This document shows, piece by piece, positions 44,235 to 55,903 of a stretch of DNA of 64,000 nucleotides. This DNA comes from Dickeya aquatica (GTDB taxonomy: Bacteria; Pseudomonadota; Gammaproteobacteria; Enterobacterales; Enterobacteriaceae), in NCBI RefSeq assembly GCF_900095885.1, contig NZ_LT615367.1:4030001-4094000 (forward strand), given 5' to 3'. How positions within the stretch are numbered: position 1 is the stretch's first letter; each line of letters opens with the position of its first letter. Under the pieces are notes generated by a model. That model did not search any database and was not told the origin of the DNA. It worked only from the letters and a program-made list of their open reading frames with translations. Made by a program: the position numbers and the translations under genes.

Positions 44235-44867
44235 ATGGTTCTCGGCAAACCGCAAACAGACCCGACTCTCGAATGGTTCCTTTCTCATTGTCACATTCAC
44301 AAGTACCCATCGAAGAGCACTCTGATCCATCAGGGTGAAAAAGCAGAGACGCTTTACTACATCGTGAAAGGCTCGGTTGCCGTGCTGATTAAGGATGAAG
44401 AAGGCAAGGAAATGATTCTGTCTTATCTGAATCAGGGCGATTTTATTGGCGAGCTTGGCTTGTTTGAAGATGGGCAGGAGCGCAGTGCGTGGGTTCGGGC
44501 AAAAACTGCCTGCGAAGTCGCTGAAATTTCCTATAAAAAATTCCGTCAGCTTATCCAGGTTAACCCGGATATTCTGATGCGCCTCTCCTCACAGATGGCC
44601 CGCCGCCTGCAAGTGACCTCGCAGAAGGTCGGCAATTTGGCATTTTTGGACGTAACAGGGCGTATCGCACAGACCTTGCTGAACCTGGCCAAACAACCGG
44701 ATGCCATGACCCACCCGGACGGTATGCAAATCAAGATAACCCGTCAGGAGATAGGCCAGATTGTCGGCTGTTCCCGTGAAACTGTCGGCCGTATCCTGAA
44801 AATGCTGGAAGACCAGGATCTCATCTCTGCCCACGGTAAAACCATCGTGGTTTACGGTACCCGTTGA
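44235..44867 (+). CDS. crp: cAMP-activated global transcriptional regulator CRP
   Basis: A 210-residue protein almost identical to E. coli CRP. The cAMP pocket shows [15 protein letters not shown] (E. coli has FEEGQERSAW), the activating region 2 residues are present and the recognition helix reads [14 protein letters not shown]. It activates catabolic operons; the adjacent ascorbate genes are likely targets. The AGGATAACAGCG before the ATG gives a ribosome-binding site. Confidence 0.99.
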   Translation: MVLGKPQTDPTLEWFLSHCHIHKYPSKSTLIHQGEKAETLYYIVKGSVAVLIKDEEGKEMILSYLNQGDFIGELGLFEDGQERSAWVRAKTACEVAEISYKKFRQLIQVNPDILMRLSSQMARRLQVTSQKVGNLAFLDVTGRIAQTLLNLAKQPDAMTHPDGMQIKITRQEIGQIVGCSRETVGRILKMLEDQDLISAHGKTIVVYGTR

Positions 44868-44898
44868 TACCTTCATCAACGTGTCTCCATCACCAGCA

Positions 44899-44919
44899 AG
44901 GGCGGCCAATGGCCGCCCT
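44899..44919 (+). terminator. crp terminator
   Basis: A nine-bp stem AGGGCGGCC / GGCCGCCCT with a three-base loop, then GCTTATTTT, lies 31 bases after the crp stop, before the convergent ulaD gene. Confidence 0.85.
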
Positions 44920-44962
44920 GCTTATTTTGCGTTGCGTATCGGTGAGTGTCGCGTGCGACGCG

Positions 44963-45610
44963 TTACGACCAGTATTTATTGATCTCGGTGCGCAGTGCCT
45001 CAGCGGTCGCCTTACCACGCTCAGACGCCAGCGCACGACCGGCGATAAAGGTCTTGGCGCTGATACCTTCAAACAGGTGAATATCCTGCGGCACAATGCC
45101 GCCGGTAATCGACAACGCCAGCCCCAGTTCAGAAAGCGCACGCATCCGGCCGAGGTCGTCACTCGTCCAGTTAACTCCGGCAAGCTCCGCATCGCGCGAG
45201 CGGTGATAAATCGCCTGGGTAATGCCCATATCAACCCACTGCCGGGCATCATCAAGGCTCCAGTTGCCGTACAGCTCAATCTGGATTTCGCCACCAAACT
45301 CATCGGCCACTTTTTTGCAGGCGGCAATAGTGGCAACGTGCGCTGCCGCCGAGACGGTTATCCAGTTCGCCCCGGCAGAGAACGCCATGCGCGCCAGAAT
45401 GGCTCCGCCGTCAGTGGTTTTCATGTCACACACAATAATGTGTTTAGGGTGGCGCTCGCGCAGGGTGCGCACCGCCGTCATGCCTTCAGCAAAGGCCAGA
45501 ATGGTACCGACCTCGATAACCTCAACGAACCCGCCAACACGCTCAGCAATCTCAACCGCTGTGGCCAGGTCTGTCGAATCCAGGGCAATTTGCAGCATAG
45601 GTTTAGTCAT
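44963..45610 (-). CDS. ulaD: 3-keto-L-gulonate-6-phosphate decarboxylase UlaD
   Basis: A 215-residue TIM-barrel enzyme of the orotidine phosphate decarboxylase superfamily, converting 3-keto-L-gulonate 6-phosphate to L-xylulose 5-phosphate. It shows LQIALDSTDL, CDMKTTDGGAILARMAF with the catalytic DxKxxD, and ELYGNW. ATG at 45610 follows GGAAAGGAAATAAC. It is the last gene of the minus-strand ula operon (ulaAB-C-F-D). Confidence 0.95.
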   Translation of the reverse strand: MTKPMLQIALDSTDLATAVEIAERVGGFVEVIEVGTILAFAEGMTAVRTLRERHPKHIIVCDMKTTDGGAILARMAFSAGANWITVSAAAHVATIAACKKVADEFGGEIQIELYGNWSLDDARQWVDMGITQAIYHRSRDAELAGVNWTSDDLGRMRALSELGLALSITGGIVPQDIHLFEGISAKTFIAGRALASERGKATAEALRTEINKYWS

Positions 45611-45740
45611 GATGTTATTTCCTTTCCAAAAGTGAAAATACCGGAAACAGCGACGTGCGGGCGAGCGCTGCCCGTGGCGTGATGCCACTATTCATTTCAA
45701 GTCGCTATTTCAAACAGTGACGTTATTCAGGCGCGGTGGC

Positions 45741-46439
45741 TTAACGCTGGCCGTAGTAGGCATTCGCGCCGTGTTTTCTGAAATAGTGTTTATCAGAAAG
45801 CGCCTGATCGATATGAATCGCCGGGTTGAGCAGGCGGGTTGACAGCGCCATCGCCGCCACCTCTTCGAGCACCAGCGCATTGTGTACCGCATCCAGCGCG
45901 TTTTTCCCCCAGCAGAAGGGCGCATGGCCGGTGATCACCACACCCGGTACGGCCAGCGGATCGAGATCCCGGCGCTGAAACTCCTCCACGATCACCGCAC
46001 CGGTATTTTTTTCATACTCACGGGCGATTTCCTGCTCGCTCAACGCGCGGGTGCAGGGAATATCGCCGTAGAAATAGTCGGCATGGGTCGTACCGAGCGC
46101 GGGAATATCCAGCCCCGCCTGCGCCCAGATAGTGCCGTGGCGTGAATGGGTATGCACAATACCGCCGATACCGCTAAACGCCTGATAGAGCGCCAGATGG
46201 GTAGCCGTGTCGCTGGAAGGGTTAAGGTGCCCTTCCACCACACGCCCGTCCATGTCCACTACCACGATATCGTCGAGGGTCATCTGCTCATAGGAAACGC
46301 CCGACGGTTTAATGGCAATAACGCCCTGAGCGCGGTCAATTTGGGAGACATTGCCCCAGGTCAACGTCACCAGGCCGTGACGGGGAAGCAACAGGTTGGC
46401 TTCCAGTACGATAGCCTTCAATTGCGGGTACATCATCAT
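45741..46439 (-). CDS. ulaF: L-ribulose-5-phosphate 4-epimerase (UlaF type)
   Basis: A 232-residue class II aldolase-fold epimerase yielding D-xylulose 5-phosphate, the last step of ascorbate breakdown. It has [17 protein letters not shown], zinc ligands in [12 protein letters not shown] and [10 protein letters not shown]. It starts with three ATG codons in a row after AGGAGAG; the first is annotated. It lies between ulaC and ulaD. Sequence alone does not separate UlaF from AraD or SgbE, but context does. Confidence 0.93.
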   Translation of the reverse strand: MMMYPQLKAIVLEANLLLPRHGLVTLTWGNVSQIDRAQGVIAIKPSGVSYEQMTLDDIVVVDMDGRVVEGHLNPSSDTATHLALYQAFSGIGGIVHTHSRHGTIWAQAGLDIPALGTTHADYFYGDIPCTRALSEQEIAREYEKNTGAVIVEEFQRRDLDPLAVPGVVITGHAPFCWGKNALDAVHNALVLEEVAAMALSTRLLNPAIHIDQALSDKHYFRKHGANAYYGQR

Positions 46440-46477
46440 TCTCTCCTGCGCCCCTGCACGGAGCGCCTTATTGCGGC

Positions 46478-46954
46478 TCAGGCAGGCTGTGCCAGCGCCT
46501 TATCAATCACACTGAATACCTCTTCACGGCTGGTGCACACCCGCAGTTTATCGAGGTTAATTCCGGTATCGCTGTTCTCGTCTTCCAGCACCTGGGTCAC
46601 TTCCATCAGCCCTTCCATGTGCTCATCCGAGGTGCTGCCCGCCAGCGTCACCAGCACATCCACCGGTTCATCTTCGCCATCAAACTTCACCGGCGTGGTC
46701 AGCGTCACCAGCGCAAAGGCGGTGCGGTTCACGCCGTTTTCCGGCCGGGCGTGCGGCATGGCGAATTGCGGCGCAATCACGATATACGGCCCCATTTTCT
46801 CGATGCTGCTGATAATCGCTTCGTGATAGCGCGGCTCGACGGCACCGGACGCAATCAGCATGTCCGTACCCAGTTTGATGGCATCACGCCAGTCAGCGGC
46901 GGTGGCGTTGAGCAATACGGAGTGATTGTCGATTAACGATTGTTTGAATTTCAT
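46478..46954 (-). CDS. ulaC: L-ascorbate PTS EIIA component UlaC
   Basis: A 158-residue EIIA of the mannitol/fructose type. The phosphorylated His is in [12 protein letters not shown] near residue 93, with the acceptor region [20 protein letters not shown]. It passes phosphate from HPr to the EIIB domain. It follows the fused EIIC-EIIB gene on the same strand. Confidence 0.95.
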   Translation of the reverse strand: MKFKQSLIDNHSVLLNATAADWRDAIKLGTDMLIASGAVEPRYHEAIISSIEKMGPYIVIAPQFAMPHARPENGVNRTAFALVTLTTPVKFDGEDEPVDVLVTLAGSTSDEHMEGLMEVTQVLEDENSDTGINLDKLRVCTSREEVFSVIDKALAQPA

Positions 46955-47001
46955 GCTCTTCTCCTTAGGCCTTCCTCACCCTGCAAGGAAGGCACGCGTG
47001 A

Positions 47002-48762
47002 TTAACCGGCAAAGTTTTTATTGATAAGGCCCAGCAGCTCGTCACCGAAAGAGTTCGGGTTGAGCATGTTTTGCACACCCAACACAAACTTGCCGTCACC
47101 GGGGCTCATTTCACCCGCCAGATGTTTCGAGGAAACGATGATGTCGGTGGTCGGGAGTTTGGTCTTGTAATCTGCCACAGCGCAGGAATCCATGATGTGC
47201 GGCACTCCCCGTTGTTCAAGGAACTTGCCTATCTTCATTTTCATCATCATCGAAGACCCCTGGCCGTTGCCGCACACCGCCAGAATACGCACCACCCGAG
47301 CGTTCGCAGCGCTCACCGGCTGGGCATCGGCATCGCTGCTGCGCACATTGCCCGCGGCCGCCTCACTGACTAGCGGTTGCGCCGAATCTTCCTCTGCACG
47401 CAGCGTGCGGGACGCGAAGTACATGTAGACCAGTGCACCGGCCAGCAGTAACACAAAGAACAGCGAAGAGAACGACAGCCCCTGCATGATGGCCGGGAAC
47501 ACCAGCGCCCAGTCCGCCATCCCCATCCAGCCATTAAAACTGGTGCCGTTCTGGGCAAACAGGTGAATCGCCCAGGCGGAACCCAACACTTCAATAATCC
47601 CCATCACAAAACAGATTTTCATCACCGCGCGCCAGCCGCCGAAATGGTTGGCGAACACGCCGATGGTAGCGTTAGAGAAGAACATGGGAATAAAGCCGGG
47701 GATTATCATGATGGAGGAGTTGCACAGCAGCAGGCCAAGCACGGCGAGGAACTGACCTAAGGTGCCCCAGATAAAACCGAATACCATCGCGTTCGGTGAG
47801 TAGGCGTAGATAGCCGCGCAGTCAATCGCCAGCACCGCATTGGGGATAACGCGTTCGGAAATGCCTTTAAAGGCTTCGGAAAGCTCGGCCACAAACATAC
47901 GCACGCCAGCCACAATCACTTGAATCGCCACCGCAAAGCGCAGGCCGGTTTCCAAAATATAGATAGTCCAGTGCGTCGAACCGGCCATTTTCTGGAGATT
48001 CTCCAGGCCGAAAGAGAGCAAGATGATGCCGAAAAACAGCGTCATCACAATGGCGGTAGCCGTAATACTGTCGTGAAAAATGTGCAACCACTTAGGCAGG
48101 TTGAGCTTATCCACGCTGTCGTCTTTATCACCCAGCCTGGGAGCCAGTTTGGTCGCAATCCAGGAGGCCACCTGCTGCTGGTGCCCAATCGAGAACCCCG
48201 CGCCACCCGTTACTGCTTCCGTCGGCTTAAACATGATGTTGGACGAAATACCCCAGTACAGCGCCATGATGACCGCGGAATAGAGGATGGTTTCCCACAT
48301 CGATGCCCCCATCACCACATAGAACACCGCCACCAGCCCAACCTGCTGGAACATGATGTGGCCGGTCAACATGATGGTACGAATACCGGTTAAGCGCCGA
48401 AACACCACCAACAGGATATTCAGGCCCAGCGCCAGCAACACCGCATACCCCACCCAGGAATAGCGGCTGCCCATGGTTTCCATGGTCGCCATCATGGTGG
48501 TGTAAGGGTCGATGACCGAGCCCGTCAGGTGATGATATTCCGAGATTTTATCGATAACGGGTTTAAAACCTGACACCAGCGTGGTTGACCCCACCTGCAC
48601 CAGCATAAAACCCACAATCGTTTTGACAGTGCCTTTAATGACGGTGGTGCCATCACGCCTGAGCAGCAGATAACCAATACACGTCACCAGCCCGAGTAAC
48701 AACGGGGCTTTGGTCATCACCTGGCTGTAGAAAATGTAAAAAATGCTGTAGAGGGTTTCCAT
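47002..48762 (-). CDS. ulaA: L-ascorbate PTS EIIC-EIIB fusion (UlaA-UlaB)
   Basis: A 586-residue protein. Residues 1 to about 460 are the UlaA permease ([49 protein letters not shown]) with about 11 membrane segments; residues about 488-586 are the UlaB EIIB domain with the phosphocysteine Cys497 in [15 protein letters not shown] low-complexity linker (about 455-487) rich in Ala, Ser and Asp joins them. E. coli uses separate proteins of 465 and 101 residues. It imports ascorbate as its 6-phosphate. Confidence 0.94.
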   Translation of the reverse strand: METLYSIFYIFYSQVMTKAPLLLGLVTCIGYLLLRRDGTTVIKGTVKTIVGFMLVQVGSTTLVSGFKPVIDKISEYHHLTGSVIDPYTTMMATMETMGSRYSWVGYAVLLALGLNILLVVFRRLTGIRTIMLTGHIMFQQVGLVAVFYVVMGASMWETILYSAVIMALYWGISSNIMFKPTEAVTGGAGFSIGHQQQVASWIATKLAPRLGDKDDSVDKLNLPKWLHIFHDSITATAIVMTLFFGIILLSFGLENLQKMAGSTHWTIYILETGLRFAVAIQVIVAGVRMFVAELSEAFKGISERVIPNAVLAIDCAAIYAYSPNAMVFGFIWGTLGQFLAVLGLLLCNSSIMIIPGFIPMFFSNATIGVFANHFGGWRAVMKICFVMGIIEVLGSAWAIHLFAQNGTSFNGWMGMADWALVFPAIMQGLSFSSLFFVLLLAGALVYMYFASRTLRAEEDSAQPLVSEAAAGNVRSSDADAQPVSAANARVVRILAVCGNGQGSSMMMKMKIGKFLEQRGVPHIMDSCAVADYKTKLPTTDIIVSSKHLAGEMSPGDGKFVLGVQNMLNPNSFGDELLGLINKNFAG

Positions 48763-49335
48763 AACGTTGCTCCGTCCAACACAAGGACAATTACACTGCT
48801 ATTGGAGTGGTGGAGGACATCACCACCCGTATAGGTATGGGTTTTCTTGCATTCATTCTTGCTTGCATTCATGCGGTTGGCGTTGGACAGCATTGGCCAG
48901 CGCCTTAATAAACTCACGGAAGAATCATATTTCATCAAAAAATGATTTTTTGTGATGAATGTCGTGGGGTATAAAATCTCTTAAAAACCCCAAAATGATC
49001 GACAATCGTTCTCGATTGAGAATGATTTTCCCTGGCATTTAATGCAAACGATCCAGCCACGAAGACACAAAAAATCATTAAAATTAATAAAAACATAAAG
49101 ATAAAAAACCACTCCCGGTGAGACAAAAAGCAAATCATCGTCTGAATCACAAAACAATCATTGCAATCATTGATAATCAAAAACGCCACTGATATAGTCA
49201 CGAAAAATCAAAAGCAATCATAGGCGTGCCGCAATGTGCGCCCTGTCATGTCCGATGATCCGCTGCCGGGTTCCCAGATATGTCTGTCGGGTTTCCCTAT
49301 CGCAGTGCGCCATCCAAACCAGAAAGGTATGTCCG
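48763..49335. promoter_or_regulatory. Divergent ula promoter region with repeated AATCATT heptamers (probable UlaR operators)
   Basis: This 573-base region separates the two ula operons and contains no gene. From 48923 to 49221 it is A+T-rich and holds at least nine copies of AATCATT-like words: 48923, 48941 (inverted), 48994 (inverted), 49003, 49021 (inverted), 49073, 49133, 49155 and 49164, and 49215. CAATCATT recurs at 52285, just before ulaR. A DeoR-type repressor binding such repeats and DNA looping between both promoters are inferred. Confidence 0.65.
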
Positions 49336-50403
49336 ATGAGCAAGATTGATGAAATCACCCGTGAATCCTGGATCCTGAGCACGTTCCCGGAATGGGGCAC
49401 CTGGCTAAACGAAGAGATTGAACAAGAAGAGGTCAAGGCCGATACCTTCGCCATGTGGTGGCTGGGCTGTACCGGTATTTGGCTGAAGTCGGCAGGCAAT
49501 ACCAATATCTCTATCGATTTCTGGTGCGGTACGGGCAAAAAAACCCACGCCAACCCGTATATGAATAAACAACACCAGATGATGCGCATGGGTGGGGTGC
49601 GCAAACTGCAACCCAACCTGAGAACCTCGCCATTTGTGCTCGACCCGTTTGGTATCAAACAGATAGACGCCGTGCTGGCGACCCACGACCATGCCGATCA
49701 CATTGATGTGAACGTGGCAGCCGCCGTGCTGAAGAACGGCGGCTCACACGTAAAATTTATCGGCCCGAAAGCCTGTGTCGAGCTCTGGCAACGCTGGGGA
49801 GTGCCCGCCGAGCGCTGCATCGTCGCCCGTGTCGGCGATGAGATCCCGGTTGGCGATATCGTCATTCAGGTGCTGGATGCATTCGATCGCACCGCGCTGG
49901 TCACGCTGCCTGCGGGCGTGTCATCAAAAGATAAAAGCATTCTGGACAGCATGGATGACCGCGCGGTCAACTATCTGGTGAAAACCTCCGGCGGCAACCT
50001 GTATCACTCCGGTGACTCGCACTACTCCAACTACTACGCCAAACACGGCAACGATTACCAGATTGATGTCGCGCTGCTCTCTTATGGTGAGAACCCGCGC
50101 GGTGTCACCGACAAAATGACCGCATCTGACATTTTGCGCGCCGGTGAATCCCTCAATACCCAGGTGGTTATCCCGTTCCATCATGATATTTGGGCTAACT
50201 TCCAGAGTGACCCGCGTGAAATCGAAGTGCTGTGGAACATGAAAAAGGATCGCCTCGGCTACCAGTTCCGCCCGTTCTTCTGGCAGGTTGGCGGTAAATA
50301 CACCTTCCCGACCGATAAAAACACATTGCACTACCAGCACCCGCGTGGCTTCGACGATATCTTCATCGATGAGCCAGAACTGCCCTACAAATCGTTCCTG
50401 TAA
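49336..50403 (+). CDS. ulaG: L-ascorbate-6-phosphate lactonase UlaG
   Basis: A 355-residue metallo-beta-lactamase-fold enzyme that opens the lactone of L-ascorbate 6-phosphate. The metal motif is THDHADHID, with a further ligand region in [13 protein letters not shown] and [11 protein letters not shown] at 49336 gives the E. coli-like N-terminus and length (354); an AGAAAGG precedes it. It is the first gene of the plus-strand ula operon. Confidence 0.96.
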   Translation: MSKIDEITRESWILSTFPEWGTWLNEEIEQEEVKADTFAMWWLGCTGIWLKSAGNTNISIDFWCGTGKKTHANPYMNKQHQMMRMGGVRKLQPNLRTSPFVLDPFGIKQIDAVLATHDHADHIDVNVAAAVLKNGGSHVKFIGPKACVELWQRWGVPAERCIVARVGDEIPVGDIVIQVLDAFDRTALVTLPAGVSSKDKSILDSMDDRAVNYLVKTSGGNLYHSGDSHYSNYYAKHGNDYQIDVALLSYGENPRGVTDKMTASDILRAGESLNTQVVIPFHHDIWANFQSDPREIEVLWNMKKDRLGYQFRPFFWQVGGKYTFPTDKNTLHYQHPRGFDDIFIDEPELPYKSFL

Positions 50404-50496
50404 GGCAGATGCCACAAAGCGTCACGGCGGCCCGGCATGGGTCGCCGTGGCCTTTGTCACATACGGCAAGCAACCGGTAACAGAAAGAGGCTCATC

Positions 50497-51321
50497 ATGC
50501 GTTATCAGGCACTGGCGCTGGATCTCGATGGCACCACGCTCACCAGCCAGCACACCATTAACCCGGCCATCAAAGCCGCCATTGAGCGCATTAAACAACA
50601 GGCCTGCGTGATCCTCGTCACCGGCCGACACCACACCGCCGCCCATCCTTATCACCATGAGCTTGGCCTTAACACCCCCATCATCTGCTGCAACGGCACC
50701 TATGTATACGACTACCGCGCGCAACGCATTCTGGCGGAAAACGCCATCCCCCATGATGATGCAAAACGCTTCATGGCGCTGGCGCGTGAGCACCAGCTCA
50801 ATCTGGTGATGTACCTGACTGACCGGATGGTGTACGCCGCGCACTCGCCAATCCGGTATATGGAAGCACTCTGCCAGTGGGCCAGCCGCTTTCCTGACCC
50901 GATTCGCCCGCAAATCATGAAAGTCGGGAGCCTGGATGCGGCGTTGGCCGAAAGCCGCCATGTCTGGAAATTTGTGGTGGAAGGCGAGGTGGCCGAAGTC
51001 CGCGCCTTTGCCGAATTGCCGTGGGTGAAGGCGCACTTTAGCGGCGAGCAATCCTGGTCGAACCGCATTGATTTTGCCCGCCACGGCAACAACAAGGGCG
51101 CGCGCCTGAACGACTATCTCCAACAGCAGCACATCGACCCGGCACAACTCATCGCCATCGGCGATAACCACAATGACCTGTCGATGCTGCGCCTTGCCGG
51201 TCTCGGCGTCGCCATGGCTAACGCTGAAGAGGCCATCCGCTGGCAGGCTGATTGCGTTACCGAACAAAGCAATGATGGGCGCGGCATTCTCGATATTCTG
51301 CTGCGCCATTTTCCCGCCTGA
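50497..51321 (+). CDS. Cof-type HAD phosphatase (YidA-like) within the ula operon
   Basis: A 274-residue HAD superfamily hydrolase with the catalytic DLDGTTL near residue 9, a C2B cap and C-terminal GDNHNDLSMLRLAG. It resembles YidA sugar phosphatases. It lies between ulaG and ulaE, a place where E. coli has no gene, so it may remove a sugar-phosphate by-product of ascorbate metabolism; this is inference. ATG 50497 is preceded by AGAAAGAGG. Confidence 0.9.
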   Translation: MRYQALALDLDGTTLTSQHTINPAIKAAIERIKQQACVILVTGRHHTAAHPYHHELGLNTPIICCNGTYVYDYRAQRILAENAIPHDDAKRFMALAREHQLNLVMYLTDRMVYAAHSPIRYMEALCQWASRFPDPIRPQIMKVGSLDAALAESRHVWKFVVEGEVAEVRAFAELPWVKAHFSGEQSWSNRIDFARHGNNKGARLNDYLQQQHIDPAQLIAIGDNHNDLSMLRLAGLGVAMANAEEAIRWQADCVTEQSNDGRGILDILLRHFPA

Positions 51322-51334
51322 CTCAGGAGGCACC

Positions 51335-52207
51335 ATGCACAACTTTAACAAACCCTTTCGCCTTGGGCTGTATGAGAAGGCGCTGCCCGCCACGCTGACG
51401 TGGGAAGAGAAGATCCTGGCGGCCAAAGAGCTGGGCTTTGATTTTATTGAAATGTCGGTGGACGAATCTGACGACAAATTGCAGCGTCTGGCCTGGAGCG
51501 ATGCGGAAATCTATCAACTGCGCCATGTGTGCGAACAACACAACTTCCCGTTGCAATCCCTGTGTCTGAGCGCACACCGCCGTTTTCCGTTTGGCTCACA
51601 CGACCCGGCAATACGCCAGAAAGCCCATGACATCATGGCGCAGGCTATCAATCTGGCTTACAAACTGGGCATCCGCTGCATTCAGTTGGCGGGTTATGAT
51701 GTCTATTACGAAACCCCGTCTGCCGAAACGCATCAGCACTTTATCGAAGGGATGAAAGCCGCCACCCGCATGGCAGAGCGCGCAGGCATCATGCTGGGCG
51801 TCGAAATCATGGATACCCCCTACCTCAACTCACTGAGTAAATTTGAGGTGCTGAAAAAAGCCATTCCCTCGCCTTACTTCATGGCCTACCCGGACGTGGG
51901 CAATATCACTGGCTGGAACTACGACACCTGTACCGAGCTAAAACTCAGTTGCGATCACATCGTGCAGATCCACCTCAAAGACACCCATAAAGTCTCGGCC
52001 AGCAGTCCGGGGCAATTCCGCGATTTGGTGATTGGTGAAGGCGAGGTTGATTTTAGCGCCATCTTCCAGACGCTGGCCGATATCGGTTACAACGGCCCGC
52101 TGGTGCTGGAGATGTGGGCCAATGATGCGCAGTGGGCGCAAAACCTGACGCTGGCCCGCTCGCGCCTGGCCGAGATAGGGCGTCAAACTGGGCTGATACT
52201 GGTCTAA
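51335..52207 (+). CDS. ulaE: L-xylulose-5-phosphate 3-epimerase UlaE
   Basis: A 290-residue TIM-barrel sugar epimerase (AP endonuclease family 2 fold) converting L-xylulose 5-phosphate to L-ribulose 5-phosphate. Motifs are [41 protein letters not shown] and HLKDTHKV. A perfect AGGAGG precedes the ATG at 51335. It lies 13 bases after the HAD gene. Confidence 0.95.
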   Translation: MHNFNKPFRLGLYEKALPATLTWEEKILAAKELGFDFIEMSVDESDDKLQRLAWSDAEIYQLRHVCEQHNFPLQSLCLSAHRRFPFGSHDPAIRQKAHDIMAQAINLAYKLGIRCIQLAGYDVYYETPSAETHQHFIEGMKAATRMAERAGIMLGVEIMDTPYLNSLSKFEVLKKAIPSPYFMAYPDVGNITGWNYDTCTELKLSCDHIVQIHLKDTHKVSASSPGQFRDLVIGEGEVDFSAIFQTLADIGYNGPLVLEMWANDAQWAQNLTLARSRLAEIGRQTGLILV

Positions 52208-52304
52208 TCCGGTGTCATCAAAAGAATCTCAGGAACGGCTGTCATTCACGCGCATGCGGGATATAATCTTAAAAAAATCAAATTCAATCATTATCAGGCA
52301 CGAT

Positions 52305-53078
52305 ATGACAGAAGCTCAGCGCCACAGCGCCATCCTGGAATTGCTCAATCAAAAACGCCACCTGTCGGTGACGGGCATCATACAAGCCTTTGATATTTCG
52401 CCCGCCACCGCCCGCCGTGATATCAATAAACTGAACGATTCCGGTAAGTTGCGTAAGGTGCGCAATGGCGCAGAAGCACTCGCCCAAACCAAAACTCACT
52501 GGTCGCCGCTCAACAGCCATGAGAATTTTAATCACAGTGAGTTTTCTAATCACGGAGAGAAAATGCGCATCGCCCAGGCAGCGGCGGCGCTCATCAAACC
52601 CGGTGAGAGTGCGGTTATCAACTGTGGTTCGACCGCGTTTGTACTCGGTCAGGAGATTTGCGGGCAGGATGTACAGGTGATAACCAACTATTTCCCGCTG
52701 GCGAACTACCTGATTGAGCATGATCATGACGGCGTGGTGATTATCGGTGGTCAATACAACAAATCACAGTCCATCACGCTGGCACCACAGGATGAAATCT
52801 CCTCGCTGTACGCCGGGCACTGGATGTTTACCAGCGGCAAAGGCATTACTGCCGATGGTTTATACAAAATGGACATGCTCACGGCGATGGCCGAGCAAAA
52901 AATGCTCAATCATATCGGGCAGTTGGTAGTGCTGGCGGATAGTTCGAAGGTAGGACAACGTGCCGGAATGCTGTTTTGCCCCTCAGACAGGATAGATATT
53001 CTCATCACTGGCAACGATGCTGATGCGCAAGTGGTTGCCCGGCTACGTGATAAAGGCGTCCATGTAATATTGGTGTGA
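52305..53078 (+). CDS. ulaR: DeoR-family repressor of L-ascorbate genes, UlaR
   Basis: A 257-residue DeoR regulator. The N-terminal HTH reads [39 protein letters not shown], followed by a sugar-phosphate-sensing domain ([16 protein letters not shown]). In E. coli UlaR represses the ula operons and responds to L-ascorbate 6-phosphate. The ATG at 52305 matches the E. coli N-terminus MTEAQRH; it is preceded by a CAATCATT word, suggesting autoregulation. It closes the plus-strand operon. Confidence 0.93.
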   Translation: MTEAQRHSAILELLNQKRHLSVTGIIQAFDISPATARRDINKLNDSGKLRKVRNGAEALAQTKTHWSPLNSHENFNHSEFSNHGEKMRIAQAAAALIKPGESAVINCGSTAFVLGQEICGQDVQVITNYFPLANYLIEHDHDGVVIIGGQYNKSQSITLAPQDEISSLYAGHWMFTSGKGITADGLYKMDMLTAMAEQKMLNHIGQLVVLADSSKVGQRAGMLFCPSDRIDILITGNDADAQVVARLRDKGVHVILV

Positions 53079-53085
53079 CTGACGA

Positions 53086-53116
53086 GTGCCTGACCCGGTG
53101 ATACCGCGTCAGGCAC
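53086..53116. terminator. Hairpin between convergent ulaR and argD
   Basis: GTGCCTGAC pairs with GTCAGGCAC across 13 bases that include CGGT/ACCG, giving a long stem in the 53-base gap between the two genes. T runs are short, so efficiency is uncertain. Confidence 0.6.
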
Positions 53117-53131
53117 GAATAACAATAAGGC

Positions 53132-54382
<1,251 letters not shown>

Positions 54383-54386
54383 CTAC

Positions 54387-54420
54387 CAGTGAAAATATAG
54401 TCAATAAATATGCATAAAAA
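54387..54420 (-). promoter_or_regulatory. Probable pair of ARG boxes upstream of argD
   Basis: On the minus strand TATGCATATTTATTGA and TTGACTATATTTTCACT lie side by side about 35-65 bases before the argD start. Both approach the ArgR consensus TGAATwwwwATTCA, and tandem boxes at this spacing are normal for ArgR hexamer binding. The matches are imperfect. Confidence 0.5.
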
Positions 54421-54475
54421 ATCAAAAATAGGCAATCCCTAATCTGCCTGTGTGCGCGTGGTGCGGGTTATCCGG

Positions 54476-55051
54476 CTATAAATCAAGGAAATTTCTCAAT
54501 AGCTGGTGCCCTTGCTGGCTGAGAATACTTTCCGGGTGAAACTGCACCCCTTCAAGCGGCAAGGTGCGATGACGCACCCCCATGATCTCATCCATCGCGC
54601 CATCGCGCGCCGTCCAGGCGGTCACCTCAAAGCAATCGGGCAACGAGGCGTGTTCCAGAATCAGCGAGTGATAGCGCGTCACCGTCAGCGGATTCGCCAG
54701 CCCGCGAAACACCCCCTGCGCGGTATGACGCACCGGTGAGGTTTTGCCATGCATCACCTCGCGCGCCCGCACCACGCGTGCGCCAAAAACCTGACCCAGC
54801 GCCTGATGACCCAGGCACACGCCAAGAATCGGTAATTTACCGGCAAAGTGGTGGATGGCGGCCAGCGAGATACCGGCGTCGTCCGGCGTGCAGGGGCCAG
54901 GAGAAATCACCAGTTGCTGTGGGGCTAACTGTTCGATATCGGCCAGCGTCAGCGTGTCGTTACGCCTGACCTGCACCTGAGCGCCCAGCTCACAAAAATA
55001 CTGATAGAGGTTGTAGGTAAAGGAGTCGTAGTTATCGATAAGCAGCAGCAT
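54476..55051 (-). CDS. pabA: Aminodeoxychorismate synthase glutaminase subunit PabA
   Basis: A 191-residue class I glutamine amidotransferase that supplies ammonia to PabB for p-aminobenzoate and folate. The nucleophile is Cys79 in [10 protein letters not shown], with the His-Glu of FHPESIL near the end. It lies upstream of argD. The fic gene that flanks pabA in E. coli is missing here. Confidence 0.96.
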   Translation of the reverse strand: MLLLIDNYDSFTYNLYQYFCELGAQVQVRRNDTLTLADIEQLAPQQLVISPGPCTPDDAGISLAAIHHFAGKLPILGVCLGHQALGQVFGARVVRAREVMHGKTSPVRHTAQGVFRGLANPLTVTRYHSLILEHASLPDCFEVTAWTARDGAMDEIMGVRHRTLPLEGVQFHPESILSQQGHQLLRNFLDL

Positions 55052-55256
55052 GTTTTATTTAACTTACTGATATATAATAAGTAAAATACGGATAGCACTC
55101 TGCGATACCCACAAAAATACCCGCAATTTTTCTTATTTGGCGAAAAATCTGCATCTGCAATAGCAGGATAGCGTCTGGCACCGTATAAAAATAACAGGCC
55201 GGAACAGGCAGCACAGCAGCCAGTCGGCTATCCGACGTGTGAATGCCGCGCTAATC

Positions 55257-55541
55257 CTAACCCAGTGACAGCTTAAGCTGCATCCCGCAGGCCGCGGCAT
55301 ATCGTTGTAAGGTTGAGATACTGGCACTGGAAACATTTCTCTCAAGGCGGCTTACCGCAGGTTGGCTTACCCCCATACGAGCGGCGATCTCTGTACTTGT
55401 CAGACCTGACCTGGACTTCATTTCGATCAGAACAGCGCGAAGCGCTTCTTCTTGAGTTTCGTCCTCATACGCTTTTTTAACTTCAGGATGAGAAAGCGCT
55501 TTCGCTTTAACATCAGAAAATCGGATACCTTTAACTGCCAT
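55257..55541 (-). CDS. XRE-type antitoxin of a HigBA-like module
   Basis: A 94-residue protein with a helix-turn-helix (LTSTEIAARMGVSQPAVSRL) in its C-terminal half. It follows the toxin gene and overlaps it by 11 bases, the toxin-first order of higBA systems. It should bind the toxin and repress the operon. The module lies next to pabA, where E. coli has fic. Confidence 0.88.
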   Translation of the reverse strand: MAVKGIRFSDVKAKALSHPEVKKAYEDETQEEALRAVLIEMKSRSGLTSTEIAARMGVSQPAVSRLERNVSSASISTLQRYAAACGMQLKLSLG

Positions 55542-55851
55542 CTTGCAATTCCTCCCATCTTGACGTTGCCAGCGCTATTTCAGCTTTCGGGGTCTTAGGG
55601 GTTTTCTTGATGAATGTCCTTAAAATATAGATCTTACGTCCTTTGGCGTAAGCAAAAAACGTTCTGCTGATGTCTTTTCTACCAACCCGTAGCTCAAACA
55701 ATCCATCTTCAATGATGTCCGTGTCGGGATATCTTAGCCCGGGCCCTCTAGCTTCAAGCTTTTCCAGCCCTTTAAGCGCCTTTGCCTGCATAACAGGTTC
55801 GAGGTCATAAATTTCGCTTGCAGCTTCGGGGTGAAAAATCAATTCATACAT
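55531..55851 (-). CDS. RelE/HigB-like toxin (phage Gp49-like family)
   Basis: A 106-residue protein with FHPEAASEIYDLEPVMQ, GLFELRVGRKDISRTFFAYA and YILRTFIKKTPKTPKAEI, the pattern of Gp49/HigB-type ribosome-dependent mRNA interferases. It starts after AAGGGGACTGAC and precedes its antitoxin. Which mRNAs it cuts cannot be told. Confidence 0.87.
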   Translation of the reverse strand: MYELIFHPEAASEIYDLEPVMQAKALKGLEKLEARGPGLRYPDTDIIEDGLFELRVGRKDISRTFFAYAKGRKIYILRTFIKKTPKTPKAEIALATSRWEELQDGS

Positions 55852-55875
55852 GTCAGTCCCCTTATCTGTGGGGGA

Positions 55876-55903
55876 TTATAAGTTATAAGTTATAAGTTAT
55901 AAT
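55876..55903. repeat. Tandem heptamer repeat (TTATAAG)3-TTATAAT at the toxin-antitoxin promoter
   Basis: Three perfect and one variant copy of TTATAAG run in tandem 25-52 bases before the toxin start. On the minus strand the end of the array forms TATAAT (55874-55879), a good -10 element. The array is probably the promoter-operator bound by the antitoxin; a change in copy number would alter promoter spacing. Confidence 0.6.

Noticed and set aside
44864..45682. 272-codon plus-strand frame opposite ulaD
   Set aside because: It passes through the crp terminator and is antisense to a clear decarboxylase gene.
50422..51477. Open frame of 351 codons opposite the HAD phosphatase and ulaE start
   Set aside because: It spans two genes on the other strand, both of recognised families, and has no plausible start signal.
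55876..55903. Short repeats as a CRISPR array
   Set aside because: The units are seven bases, directly adjacent and without spacers. No Cas gene is present.
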